64,000 bases of DNA. Origin: Streptomyces musisoli. GTDB taxonomy: Bacteria > Actinomycetota > Actinomycetes > Streptomycetales > Streptomycetaceae. Positions 13,549 through 22,014 of this stretch are shown piece by piece (the stretch's first letter is position 1; every line of letters begins with the position of its first letter). The notes beneath the pieces are model-generated. The model was given only the letters and a program-made list of their open reading frames with translations, ran no database searches and was not told where the DNA came from. A program made the translations under genes and the position numbers. The stretch is from contig NZ_JAERRH010000003.1 of the NCBI RefSeq assembly GCF_016741855.1, positions 915,466 through 979,465 of the forward strand, in the 5' to 3' direction.

Positions 13549-15753
13549 GTGCCCCGCTTCAGTCTGATCGTGCCCTGTTTCAAGGTGCAGGGCTTTCTGC
13601 GCGAGTGCCTGGACTCGGTGCTCGGGCAGTCCTTCGGCGACTTCGAGCTGATCGCCGTGGACGACCGCTCCCCGGACGGCTGCGGCGCGATCCTGGACGA
13701 GTACGCCGAGCGCGACCCGCGCGTGAAGGTGCTGCACCTGCCGGAGAACGTGGGCCTCGGCCGGGCCCGCAACGCGGGCATGCCCGAGGCCACCGGCGAC
13801 TACCTGTTCTTCCTGGACAGTGACGACACCCTCACCCCGGGCGCGCTGCGGGCCGTCGCCGACCGGCTCACGGAGGCCGACGACCCGGACGTCCTCGTCT
13901 TCGACTACGCGCGCACCTACTGGTGGGGCGGCACCCGGCGCAACGCGCTCGCCGAGGTCCTGGCCGAGGCCGGGGCGGACACCTTCACCGTCGCGCGGTA
14001 TCCGCGGATCCTCGACCTGCTGATGGTGGTCTGGAACAAGGTCTACCGCCGGGAGTTCGTCACGGAGAACGGCTTCTCGTTCCCGCCCGGCTACTACGAG
14101 GACACCCCCTGGACCTTCCCGGTCATGCTCAGCGCCCGGCGGATCGCCGCCCTGGACCGGATCTGCCTGAACTACCGGCAGCGCAGGCAGGGCAACATCC
14201 TGTCCACCACCAGCCGCAAGCACTTCGACATCCACGACCAGTACGAACGGGTCTTCGCCTTCGTGGCCGAGCGGCCGGAACTGGCGGGCTGGCGGCCGTA
14301 TCTGCACCGCAAGATGGGCGAGCACTGCCTGGACATCCTCGCCAAGCCGGACCGGCTGCCGCCCGCCGACAAGGCCGAGTTCTTCCGGCGCACGGCGGAG
14401 ATGTTCCGCCGGCACCGGCCCGAGGGGGCCCGGGTGGACGGCGAGGTCGCCGTGCTCACCGGCAGCTGGACGGGCTACCGGCTGCGGCGGCAGGCGGCAC
14501 GGGCGGGCCGGGAGGCGGGCCGGCGGGCGGACCGGGCGCGCCGGGCGGCCGCCGCGCGGGCCCGCACCGGCTGGGCGGGGCTGCACGCGCACCGCCCGCT
14601 GGACGAGAACCTGGTGGTGTACTCGGCGTCCTCGCACCGGGGCGTGCTGGGCGACCCGGCCGCCGTGTACGCCGCGGCCCGCGAGGTCGCGCCGCGGCTG
14701 CGCGGGGTGTGGGTGGTGCGGGACGCGGAGACGGCCGCGCAGCTGCCGCCCGACGTCGAGCACGTGATCGTCGGCTCCCGGCGCTATCTGGAGGTGACCG
14801 CGCGCGCGAAGTTCTTCGTCAACGACGTCAACTGGCCCGGCACGCTGGCCAAGCGGCCCGGCAGCGTGCACATCCACACCCACCAGGGCACCCCGCTGAA
14901 GTACCTGGGCGCCGACCTGCTGGGCAAGCCGGGCGCGCGGCTCGGCTTCGACGTGCCGCAGATGCTGCGCCGGGCCGACCGCTGGGACTACAGCCTGGCC
15001 GCCAACCGGCACTCCGAGCTGGTCTGGGAGCGGGCCTACCCCTGTCACTTCACGTCGGTGCGCACCGGCAGCCCGCGCAACGACGTGCTGGTGAACGGGG
15101 GTGTAGGCGACTTCCGGGAACGGCACGGCATCCCGGCCGGCCACACGGTCGTGCTGTACGCGCCGACCCGGCGGGACTACCGCCGCGGCGGGCACGTGGA
15201 CCGGATCGACCTGGCCCGGTTCGCCGCCGACCTGGGTGAGGGCAGCACGCTCGTCGTCCGGCTGCACCCGTCGCTGGCGAAGGGCCCCGCGCGGGGCATG
15301 GGCCTGACGGAGCTGGCCCGGCGCGGGATCGTGGTCGACGCGACCGACGAACCGCGGACGGCGGACGTGCTGCTCGCGGCGGACGTGCTGGTCACCGACT
15401 ACTCGTCCGTGATGTTCGACTACGCCAACCTGGACCGGCCGATCGTGGTGCACGCAGACGACTGGCCCGCGTTCACGGCGAGCCGGGGCGCCTATCTCGA
15501 CGTCACCGCCGACGCTCCGGGCCATGTCTCGCACTCGTACCGGGAGCTGGCCCGGCTGTTCTCCACGGGCGCGTGGCGGGACGAGGAGTCGGCGCGGCTG
15601 CGCGCGGACTTCCGGGAGCGGTTCTGCGAGTTCGACGACGGGCGGGCGGCGGAGCGGGTCGTGCGGACCCTGCTGCTGGGCGAGCCGATGCCCTGGCCGG
15701 CGGTCCGCATCCCGGGTCAGGCGGCGGCTCCGGACGCGCTGACGTCGGCGTAG
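13549..15753 (+). CDS. GT2 glycosyltransferase fused to a TagF-like domain with His-to-Gln change (paralogue 3)
   Basis: This encodes 734 residues from GTG 13549, with GAGGAG 10 bases upstream. The GT2 half is closest to paralogue 1 (VDDRSPDGCG, FLDSDD, then the shared FPPGYYEDTPWTFPV segment). The polymerase half keeps TDYSSVMFDYANLD and a second His (RLHPS), but reads QGTPLK with Gln446 in place of the catalytic His of HGTPLK. It shares a promoter with paralogue 2. Together the two could supply one working GT2 and one working polymerase domain. A hairpin terminator follows. Confidence 0.85.
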   Translation: MPRFSLIVPCFKVQGFLRECLDSVLGQSFGDFELIAVDDRSPDGCGAILDEYAERDPRVKVLHLPENVGLGRARNAGMPEATGDYLFFLDSDDTLTPGALRAVADRLTEADDPDVLVFDYARTYWWGGTRRNALAEVLAEAGADTFTVARYPRILDLLMVVWNKVYRREFVTENGFSFPPGYYEDTPWTFPVMLSARRIAALDRICLNYRQRRQGNILSTTSRKHFDIHDQYERVFAFVAERPELAGWRPYLHRKMGEHCLDILAKPDRLPPADKAEFFRRTAEMFRRHRPEGARVDGEVAVLTGSWTGYRLRRQAARAGREAGRRADRARRAAAARARTGWAGLHAHRPLDENLVVYSASSHRGVLGDPAAVYAAAREVAPRLRGVWVVRDAETAAQLPPDVEHVIVGSRRYLEVTARAKFFVNDVNWPGTLAKRPGSVHIHTHQGTPLKYLGADLLGKPGARLGFDVPQMLRRADRWDYSLAANRHSELVWERAYPCHFTSVRTGSPRNDVLVNGGVGDFRERHGIPAGHTVVLYAPTRRDYRRGGHVDRIDLARFAADLGEGSTLVVRLHPSLAKGPARGMGLTELARRGIVVDATDEPRTADVLLAADVLVTDYSSVMFDYANLDRPIVVHADDWPAFTASRGAYLDVTADAPGHVSHSYRELARLFSTGAWRDEESARLRADFRERFCEFDDGRAAERVVRTLLLGEPMPWPAVRIPGQAAAPDALTSA

Positions 15754-15762
15754 ACGGCGCGG

Positions 15763-15788
15763 GGGCCGGTCCCCGCCGGGACCGGCCC
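15763..15788 (+). terminator. Perfect hairpin terminator after the triple GT2-TagF run
   Basis: GGGCCGGTCCC (15763-15773) and GGGACCGGCCC (15778-15788) form an 11-bp perfect stem with a CGCC loop, ten bases after the stop of paralogue 3. The ohr gene converges from the other side, so it may serve both directions. Confidence 0.75.
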
Positions 15789-15857
15789 TCTGCGTCGTGC
15801 GGGCGGCCGTTCGTGCGCCCGCACCCGGTCACCAGGTGGCCCGCTCAACGCTCACCC

Positions 15858-15881
15858 GGTGACTCGGTGACTCGGTGACTC
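15858..15881. repeat. Three perfect tandem 8-mers (GGTGACTC)
   Basis: GGTGACTC is repeated at 15858-15865, 15866-15873 and 15874-15881 in the convergent spacer between paralogue 3 and ohr. It looks like a simple repeat with no evident role. Confidence 0.7.
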
Positions 15882-15899
15882 CGCAGCGCGGCTGCGCGC

Positions 15900-16313
15900 C
15901 TACTCGATGACGAGGTCGACGTCGACGTTGCCGCGGGTGGCGTTGGAGTACGGGCAGACCTGGTGGGCGGTCTCGACCAGCTTGCGGCCGGTCTCCTCGT
16001 CCACGGTCTCGGGCAGCTCGACCCGCAGGGTCACCTTCAGCCCGAAGCCCTCGCCCTGCTTGCCTATGCCCACCTCGGCGGTCACGGCGGCGTCGCTGAC
16101 GTCGACCTTCGCCTGGCGTCCGACCAGGCCGAGGGCGCTGCCGAAGCAGGCGGCGTAACCGGCGGCGAAGAGCTGCTCCGGGTTGGTGCCCTCGCCGTTG
16201 CCGCCCAGCTCCACCGGCGGGGCCAGCTTGAGGTCGATCTTGCCGTCGGAGGAGACGGCACGGCCGTCGCGGCCGTGGGTCGCGGTGGCGACAGCGGTGT
16301 AGAGCGCGTCCAT
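15900..16313 (-). CDS. ohr: Organic hydroperoxide resistance protein (OsmC/Ohr family)
   Basis: This 137-residue thiol peroxidase reduces organic hydroperoxides, using lipoylated partners in known members. The two catalytic cysteines are visible as Cys56 (AAGYAACFGSA) and Cys120 (HQVCPYSNATRGN). The family's Arg (about 18) and Glu (NPEQL, 47) are also present. Two ATGs are in frame. The inner one at 16313 (MDALYTAVATATHG) is preferred, because AAGGG sits 9 bases before it and Ohr proteins usually start there. It is divergent from ohrR across a short region with an inverted-repeat operator, the standard arrangement for peroxide-induced derepression. Confidence 0.93.
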   Translation of the reverse strand: MDALYTAVATATHGRDGRAVSSDGKIDLKLAPPVELGGNGEGTNPEQLFAAGYAACFGSALGLVGRQAKVDVSDAAVTAEVGIGKQGEGFGLKVTLRVELPETVDEETGRKLVETAHQVCPYSNATRGNVDVDLVIE

Positions 16314-16388
16314 GAAGACCATCCCTTGAGGAAATCGGGTGTTCCGGCGGGGCCTGTCCCGTCCGCCGCACGACTACGATTAGAGCAC

Positions 16389-16409
16389 ACAATTCAGTTG
16401 CGCACAACT
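16389..16409. promoter_or_regulatory. Probable OhrR operator between ohr and ohrR
   Basis: AGTTG (16396-16400) and CAACT (16405-16409) form an inverted repeat around CGCA. A third half-site-like CAATT lies just upstream (16390-16394). The stretch is AT-richer than its surroundings and sits about 75 bases before ohr and 30 before ohrR, where a MarR/OhrR dimer could block both promoters. OhrR operators in other bacteria are similar AT-rich palindromes. The exact boundaries are a reading by eye. Confidence 0.6.
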
Positions 16410-16438
16410 AAATGGCTCGCAAGAGCTACCCTGGAGGC

Positions 16439-16936
16439 ATGACCGCTTCGCCCGCCACCCCCGGCACCCCGGCACCCGACACCGACTGGCTCCGGCTGGA
16501 CCGCCAGATCTGCTTCTCCCTGCACGCCGCGTCCCGCGCCTTCAACGGCGTCTACCGCGTGATCCTCAAGGACCTCGGGCTCACCTATCCCCAGTACCTG
16601 GTGATGCTGGTGCTGTGGGAACAGGGCGACCTGCCGGTCAAGGCGCTCGGCGAGCAGCTGCGGCTCGACTCCGGCACGCTCTCCCCGTTGGTCAAACGGC
16701 TGGAGGGGGCCGGCCTGGTACGGCGTGAGCGCAGCGCCGAGGACGAGCGGTCGGTCCGGGTCCACCTCACCGAGGAGGGCTCGGCGATGCGCGAGCGGGC
16801 GCTCGAGGTGCCGCGCCGGATCATGTCGGCGACCGGGTTCGACCTCGCGGAGATCGGCGAGCTGCGCGCCCGGCTGGACCAGCTCACCACCGCTCTGGAC
16901 GCGGCGGCGCGGACGGAGGCCGGGGGCGGTCGCTGA
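16439..16936 (+). CDS. ohrR: MarR-family organic peroxide sensor-repressor OhrR
   Basis: This 165-residue winged-helix repressor has the reactive Cys near its N-terminus (Cys25 in LDRQICFSLHAAS), the residue oxidised by organic peroxides in OhrR. The DNA-binding region reads LGEQLRLDSGTLSPLVKRLEGAGLVRRERS. ATG 16439 is chosen because CTGGAGG lies just before it. An in-frame ATG at 16412 would place the start at the edge of the operator and lacks a ribosome-binding site. It is divergent from ohr. Its last 53 bases overlap the 3' end of the convergent membrane glycosyltransferase gene. Confidence 0.9.
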   Translation: MTASPATPGTPAPDTDWLRLDRQICFSLHAASRAFNGVYRVILKDLGLTYPQYLVMLVLWEQGDLPVKALGEQLRLDSGTLSPLVKRLEGAGLVRRERSAEDERSVRVHLTEEGSAMRERALEVPRRIMSATGFDLAEIGELRARLDQLTTALDAAARTEAGGGR

Positions 16937-18803
16937 CCGGGCGGACGTAGAGCCGTACGGTCACCCCGCCCCGCACGACCTGCTCGCGCCCGCTGAACTC
17001 CTGCCACAGGACGGTGACCTTCGCCCGTTCGACGGGGTTGCGGGGGGCCCAGCGGCCGCCGAGCAGCCTCCGGTCGCCGACGACCCACACCCGGTCCAGC
17101 CGCGCCAGCCTGCGGCGCAGCTCGGCCACGCCGGCCTCCCGCCCGTACAGCGTCCCGGACTCGGCCGCCCCCGCCGCCAGCGCGACGTCCCGGGTCCCCC
17201 GGAACGCCCCGGGGTAGGTGAGCGCCGCGTTCCGCATCGCCGTCGGCACGAACAGCACGGACTCCCCGGGACCGACTTCGCGCGCGGCCGCCCGGGAGAC
17301 GGCGGCGAGGTCGTCGGGCCGCCGGCCGGGATCCCGGTCCGCCTGGAGGAGGGGGAACTGATGAAGAAGCGAGAGGCCGACGGCGAGCACGCCGGCGAGG
17401 GTCCCGGACGACACCTGCCCCAACGCCCCCCTCCGCACACCCCCTGAGCCCCCACCACCGAACAATCGGCCGCCCACCAGATCGGAGTGCCGTTTCTGCG
17501 GTTCGTCGCCGCACCGGCCGTCTCCCACCAGGGCGGAGTGCCGTTTCCGCGAGGCGTCGCCGCACCAGTCGTCACCCGCCGGGGCAGACCACCGCCCCGC
17601 CAGCTCCTCACCGCATCCACCGCCACCCACCAGGGCGGAGTGCCGTTTCTGCGGTTTGTCGGCGGGTGGGTGGTCGTTCCGCGGGGCGGAACCGGCGGGC
17701 ATCCGACGACCGGGCGGCCGCAGGCGACCCACCACCCCAGCCACCCGATCCGCCCCCGCGGCCACCACCAGCGGTGCCCCCGACAACGCATAGAGCACGT
17801 ACCGGTCGACGTACAGCGGCGACAACTGCGACACCAGCATCAGCACCACCGGCGGCACCACCATCACCGGCAGCCCAACCCCCGCACACGTCGGCTCCCC
17901 CCGCCGCCCCACAAGTCCCAGCAGCCCCACCACGGCCAGGGCGAGACACACCCCGTACACCTCGTCCGTCGGCCCCAGAAACCCCCGCAGCAGCCCTTCG
18001 GCCGTCTCCGCCGTGGGCTCCCGCAGCCACGCCAGCTGTGCCGCCTGCGCCCGGGACACCAGCACCATCGGCAGCAGCGCGAGGACGACCGCCGCCCCCG
18101 CACACCCCCAGCCGCGCCACACCCGCGCCCCGGCCCGGGCCAGCGCCAGCGACACCGCGTGGGCGAGGAGCAGCAGGACGGCGAACTCGTGCAGCCAGCA
18201 GGTGAGTCCGAGCACCGCGGCGTAAGGCCACCAGGAACCGCCCCGCACGGCCCGCACGAACAGCAGGGTCGCACCGGTGGCGCCGGCCGCGACGAGGCCG
18301 TACGAGCGGCCTTCCTGGGCGTAGTGCCCGGCCATCGGCGTGACGGCGTAGAGCAGCCCGGCCCACAGTCCGACGCGCGGCCGGGCCAGCCGGGTGCCGA
18401 GCGCGGCCACCAGGGCCGCCGTGCCGGCCGCCGCGCACACCGACGGCAGCCGGAGGACGACCTCGCCGGGGTGGAGGCCGAGGACGGCGTGCAGGAGCAG
18501 GTAGTACAGGCCGTGCACGGCGTCCACGTCGTGCAGCAGCAGCCAGATCCGCGCCACCGACCGGCGCCCGACCTGGAAGCTGACCGCCTCGTCGCGCCAC
18601 ATGCCGCCCCGGTCCAGCCGCCAGAGCCCGAGCGTCAGCATCACGAGCGCGGGCACGCCCACGGCGGCGGCCCGGCACAGCCGTTCCCGGGCGTGCGCCG
18701 GTACCCGACGCGGTGAGTGGCTCGTTGCACCGGTCGGCACGTCAGTGGTCGCTCCAGCCGCCCTGCGCGACTGCGGTTTCGCACGAAGCCCGACGTTCAC
18801 CAT
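16884..18803 (-). CDS. GT39/PMT-like multi-spanning membrane glycosyltransferase
   Basis: This 639-residue GT-C protein has a basic cytoplasmic start, a first helix near 48-66, and then the acidic loop motif WRDEAVSF (Asp71-Glu72). That motif is typical of the first extracytoplasmic loop of protein- or lipid-mannosyltransferase relatives, which use polyprenyl-phosphate sugars. About nine to ten further helices follow. Residues of roughly 365-445 form a hydrophilic insert carrying three KRHSALV-type repeats. The C-terminal extracytoplasmic segment (about 480-620) has sequence such as TAMRNAALTYPGAFRG. It ends inside the 3' end of ohrR (53-bp convergent overlap). Acceptor unknown; a role in wall-polymer or protein glycosylation is inferred from the neighbours. 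Confidence 0.75.
   Translation of the reverse strand: MVNVGLRAKPQSRRAAGATTDVPTGATSHSPRRVPAHARERLCRAAAVGVPALVMLTLGLWRLDRGGMWRDEAVSFQVGRRSVARIWLLLHDVDAVHGLYYLLLHAVLGLHPGEVVLRLPSVCAAAGTAALVAALGTRLARPRVGLWAGLLYAVTPMAGHYAQEGRSYGLVAAGATGATLLFVRAVRGGSWWPYAAVLGLTCWLHEFAVLLLLAHAVSLALARAGARVWRGWGCAGAAVVLALLPMVLVSRAQAAQLAWLREPTAETAEGLLRGFLGPTDEVYGVCLALAVVGLLGLVGRRGEPTCAGVGLPVMVVPPVVLMLVSQLSPLYVDRYVLYALSGAPLVVAAGADRVAGVVGRLRPPGRRMPAGSAPRNDHPPADKPQKRHSALVGGGGCGEELAGRWSAPAGDDWCGDASRKRHSALVGDGRCGDEPQKRHSDLVGGRLFGGGGSGGVRRGALGQVSSGTLAGVLAVGLSLLHQFPLLQADRDPGRRPDDLAAVSRAAAREVGPGESVLFVPTAMRNAALTYPGAFRGTRDVALAAGAAESGTLYGREAGVAELRRRLARLDRVWVVGDRRLLGGRWAPRNPVERAKVTVLWQEFSGREQVVRGGVTVRLYVRPVSDRPRPPSAPPRPERW
17473..17666 (-). 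repeat. Three copies of a ~43-bp repeat inside the GT39-like gene
   Basis: Near-identical units lie at 17473-17515, 17524-17566 and 17626-17666. On the plus strand each begins CCCACCAG and contains GGAGTGCCGTTT. They are read in frame on the minus strand as K-R-H-S-A/D-L-V. Spacing is irregular (8 and 59 bases between units), so they are dispersed copies and not a simple slippage tract. They sit in a soluble insert between membrane helices, where extra residues would be tolerated. Confidence 0.8.
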
Positions 18804-18890
18804 GGCCCGATCTCTTGTGATTAGCCAATATTTGCGGTTGTTGACGGCGTATCAGCATGAATACACCATCCGCACCGCTTAGGCTCCCAT
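18804..18890. promoter_or_regulatory. AT-rich divergent promoter region
   Basis: The 87 bases between the divergent GT39-like and GT87-like genes are clearly AT-richer than the surroundings. On the plus strand TTGACG (18841-18846) is followed after 17 bases by CACCAT (18864-18869), a weak -10 match about 22 bases before the GTG at 18891. This is a candidate vegetative-type promoter only. Confidence 0.4.
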
Positions 18891-20165
18891 GTGATGAACC
18901 GTCTCCGTGTCACCCCCGGCCCGGTCCTCGCCCTCACCGCCACGTGGCTCGCCACCCGCGCCCTGATGCTGTGGCTGATCACCCACAGCGGAGGGCCGCT
19001 GCTGGGAGGGGGTTCGGTGACCCGGGAGGTGTGGCGGCTGTACTTCCACTGGTACGGCGTGCTCTCCCACGGTTCCTTCCCGGTGCACGACACGCTGTGG
19101 CAGTACCCGCCGGGCGCGGGCGCGGTACTGCTGGCGCCGGGGCTGCTGCCGGGGCTGACGTACTTCCAGGCGTTCGTCCTGCTCACGCTGGCCGTGGACG
19201 CGCTGACCGCGGCGGCGCTGGTCCGCGCGGGCACCCGGCCCGGGCGCAGCCTGCTCGGCGCGGCGGTGTGGACCGGCGGCCTGCCGCTGCTGCTGCACCT
19301 GCCGCTCGCCCGGTACGACGTCCAGGTCACCGCCCTGGCCGTGCTGTCCCTGCTGGCCTCGGCGCGCTCCCCGCGTGCGGGCGGGGTGTTCGGGGCGCTG
19401 GGCGCGCTGGTGAAGGTGTGGCCGGCGCTGGTGCTGCTGGGCACGCCCCGGGGGCGGCCGACCCGCCGGGCGTGGGCGGGGGCGGTGTGGACCGCGGCCG
19501 CGTGTCTCGCCCTGCTCGCGGCCTGCTTCGGCCACCCGCTCTCCTTCTTGCGCGAGCAGGGCGGCCGGGGCGTGCAGATCGAGTCGCTCGGCGGTACGGC
19601 GCTCAGCCTGGCCCGGCACGCCGGCTGGTCCGGCCGGACCCGCTACCAGTACGGCGCGATCGAACTCGTCGGCCCGCACGTGCACGCCGTCGCCACCGCC
19701 TCCCTGGCGCTGACGGCGGTCTCCTTCGGGCTGCTGGTGCTGTGGCGGGTGCGGGCCCGGCGCTGGAGCGAGGCCACGCCGTACGACGCGGCGCTGAGCG
19801 CGGTGCTGCTGTTCACGGTCACCAGCCGGGTCATCAGCCCGCAGTACCTGATCTGGCTGATCGGGCTGGCCGCCGTCTGCCTGACCTCGCGGCTCACCGG
19901 CCAGCGTCCGGTGGCGGTGCTGGTGCTCGCGGCGTGCGCGCTGAGCACCGTGGCGTACCCGATGTGCTACCGCGAGGTGATCGACGGCACCTGGGCCGGG
20001 TGCCTGCTGATGCTGACCCGCAACGGACTGCTGACGGCCGCCGCCGTAGTGTCGTTCGTACGGCTCTGGCGGACCGGTCGGCCGACGACCGTAAAGTCCG
20101 TGTCGAGGACGCAACCCCTGACCGGTTCCGACCGTCTACCGGATCGAGCCCTAAGCGTCTCTTGA
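18891..20165 (+). CDS. GT87-like (DUF2029) integral membrane glycosyltransferase
   Basis: This 424-residue protein has about ten membrane helices. Early on it carries HWYGVLSHGSFPVHDTLWQYPP, the acidic/aromatic first loop of polyprenyl-phosphomannose-dependent GT87 enzymes, followed by TYFQAFVLLTLAVDALTA. The late segment SRVISPQYLIWLIGLA is also characteristic of this family (the S-x-QY-x-x-W pattern). Start GTG 18891 is directly followed by an in-frame ATG at 18894. The hydrophilic tail is about 30 residues. It is followed after 35 bases by a GT2 gene and probably co-transcribed. Predicted to add a sugar to a lipid-linked or wall acceptor outside the membrane; substrate unknown. Confidence 0.75.
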   Translation: MMNRLRVTPGPVLALTATWLATRALMLWLITHSGGPLLGGGSVTREVWRLYFHWYGVLSHGSFPVHDTLWQYPPGAGAVLLAPGLLPGLTYFQAFVLLTLAVDALTAAALVRAGTRPGRSLLGAAVWTGGLPLLLHLPLARYDVQVTALAVLSLLASARSPRAGGVFGALGALVKVWPALVLLGTPRGRPTRRAWAGAVWTAAACLALLAACFGHPLSFLREQGGRGVQIESLGGTALSLARHAGWSGRTRYQYGAIELVGPHVHAVATASLALTAVSFGLLVLWRVRARRWSEATPYDAALSAVLLFTVTSRVISPQYLIWLIGLAAVCLTSRLTGQRPVAVLVLAACALSTVAYPMCYREVIDGTWAGCLLMLTRNGLLTAAAVVSFVRLWRTGRPTTVKSVSRTQPLTGSDRLPDRALSVS

Positions 20166-20200
20166 TGGGGTATTACTGAACCTTTCTTCGCTCCCGGCCC

Positions 20201-21901
20201 GTGGACTCCATGCACCCGACACCGCACGACCCGCACACTGAACAGCCAGACGCGCACCCGGCACCCGCGCAGGCCCCCCGGCCCGCGGCGGAACCGGCAG
20301 CCCAGCCGACGCCGGAACCGGCGCCCAGGGTGGCCGTGGTCGTCATCGGCTACAACGACCGCGCCCATGTGGCCCACGCCGTGCGCTCGGCGCTGGCACA
20401 GGGGCCCGCGGTCGCCGAGGTGATCGCCGTGGACGACTGCTCCACCGACGGCAGCGACAGACTGCTCGCCCGGCTGGCCGCCGACGAGCCGCGGCTGCGG
20501 GTGGTGCGCCGGTCCGTGAACAGCGGCGGCTGCGGCAGTCCGCGCAACACCGGGATCGACGCGGCGACCACGCCGTACGTGATGTTCCTGGACAGCGACG
20601 ACGTGCTGCCGGCCGGTGCGGTGGACGCGCTGCTGGCGGCGGCCACGGAGTCGAACGCCGAGGTCACGAGCGGCCTGTGCGTGCGCCGGGAGCTGCCTTC
20701 GGGGCGTGAACAGCCCTGGCAGGCGCCGCTCTACACCGCGCACGCCGTCGTCGCGCGCCCCGCCCAGCGCCCCCGCCTCGTCCACGACACGCTGTGCGTC
20801 AACAAGCTGTACCGCACCGACTTCCTGCGCGAGCACGGCATCCGCTTCCCCGAGGGCCGCTTCCTCTACGAGGACTTCGTCTTCACCGCGCGCGTGCTGG
20901 CCGCCGCCCCGCGCGTCGCGCTCGTGCCGGACCGGGTGTACGTGTGGCAGGTGCGCCGGTCGGCCGAGCGGCTGTCGCTCTCGCTGGACCGGGGGCACAT
21001 AGCGAACTGGACCGCGCGCCTCGAGGCGTGCACGCTGGCGTACGACATTCTGCTGGGCGCCGGACAGAAGGAGCTGGCGCGGGCCGCGCGCGCCAAGTTC
21101 CTCGACCACGAGGTGCGCATGTACGCGCGTGAGCTGGGCTTGCGTGACGCGCACTACCGGCGCGCATGGTGGGAACGCACCCGGGAGTACCTCGAGCGCT
21201 ACGACGCGGCCGACTGGGAGCTGAACCCCAGCGCCCCGGGCCGCCTGATCGCGCAGGTGGTCCTGGCCTCCCCCGAGCCGCGCGACCTGCCCCGCCTGCG
21301 CGAACTGGCCGCCCGCCCGGCGCGCCTGCTCCCGCCCTACGCCCGCACCGCCGACGGGGACCCGGTCTGGTCCGCCGACCTGCCCCAGGTCTCCCTGGCC
21401 CCGCTGCTGGCTCGTAGCCTCCCCGCGCTCCCGCTCGCGGTGGACGCGGAACTGCGCCCCCGCGCGCGTGCCTCGCTGCTGCGCCTGCGGCTGCACGATC
21501 TGTACGGGAGGGTGGCCGAGGTGGGCCCGCGCGAGGTGGAGGTGGCGTGGCAGGCGCGTGAGGACGACCGCACGCGGGGGCACGCGACGGTGGCGCTCAC
21601 GCCTGCCGGCACGGACACCTGGTGGGCGGAGGTGCCGGTCGACCTGGCGCGGCTCGGCTCGGGCACCTGGGACCTGCGACTGACCCTCGGCTTCGCGGAC
21701 GGCACGCGGCGGGAGACCACGGGGCACGCCCTCGCGGGCGCCGGCCGGCTGCGCCGCCGCGCCGTCCCGAGCGTGATGCACGGCGTGCTCCTGGCGCAGC
21801 CGTACGCCACGCACTCCGGCGCCCTGGCCCTGCGCGTGGCGACCGGCCTGCACGGAGTGCTGACCGTGGCCCGCGGACGCCTCCGGCGCCTGCTTCACTG
21901 A
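20201..21901 (+). CDS. GT2 family glycosyltransferase with C-terminal beta-rich domain
   Basis: This encodes 566 residues. A Pro/Ala-rich lead of about 45 residues precedes a GT2 domain: VAVVVIGYNDRAHV, VDDCSTDGSD, NSGGCGSPRN and FLDSDD (about 129-134). An FPEGRFLYEDFVFTARVL segment follows, as in wall-polymer glycosyltransferases. Residues of about 380-540 look like a beta-sandwich domain (alternating short strands), with a hydrophobic/basic C-terminus that may touch the membrane. GTG 20201 and ATG 20210 are both possible starts and neither has a strong ribosome-binding site. The gene at 28077 has the same architecture. galE follows on the same strand, supplying UDP-galactose in principle. 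Confidence 0.83.
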   Translation: MDSMHPTPHDPHTEQPDAHPAPAQAPRPAAEPAAQPTPEPAPRVAVVVIGYNDRAHVAHAVRSALAQGPAVAEVIAVDDCSTDGSDRLLARLAADEPRLRVVRRSVNSGGCGSPRNTGIDAATTPYVMFLDSDDVLPAGAVDALLAAATESNAEVTSGLCVRRELPSGREQPWQAPLYTAHAVVARPAQRPRLVHDTLCVNKLYRTDFLREHGIRFPEGRFLYEDFVFTARVLAAAPRVALVPDRVYVWQVRRSAERLSLSLDRGHIANWTARLEACTLAYDILLGAGQKELARAARAKFLDHEVRMYARELGLRDAHYRRAWWERTREYLERYDAADWELNPSAPGRLIAQVVLASPEPRDLPRLRELAARPARLLPPYARTADGDPVWSADLPQVSLAPLLARSLPALPLAVDAELRPRARASLLRLRLHDLYGRVAEVGPREVEVAWQAREDDRTRGHATVALTPAGTDTWWAEVPVDLARLGSGTWDLRLTLGFADGTRRETTGHALAGAGRLRRRAVPSVMHGVLLAQPYATHSGALALRVATGLHGVLTVARGRLRRLLH

Positions 21902-22014
21902 GACAGGGGCCCGTAAACCGACCCGGGCCGACACGAGGGGCCTGCGCACGGGCCGAGCCGACCGACGAGCCGTAGAGCTGACGAGCTGAAGAGCTGACGA
22001 GGAGACAGCCGCAC

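Noticed and set aside
10900..15534. Antisense ORF of about 1,540 codons opposite the GT2-TagF genes
   Set aside because: Shadow of three similar high-GC genes; it crosses two intergenic spacers and has no recognisable protein features.
16384..16438. OhrR starting at the upstream in-frame ATG (16412)
   Set aside because: That ATG borders the operator palindrome and lacks a ribosome-binding site; ATG 16439 follows CTGGAGG.
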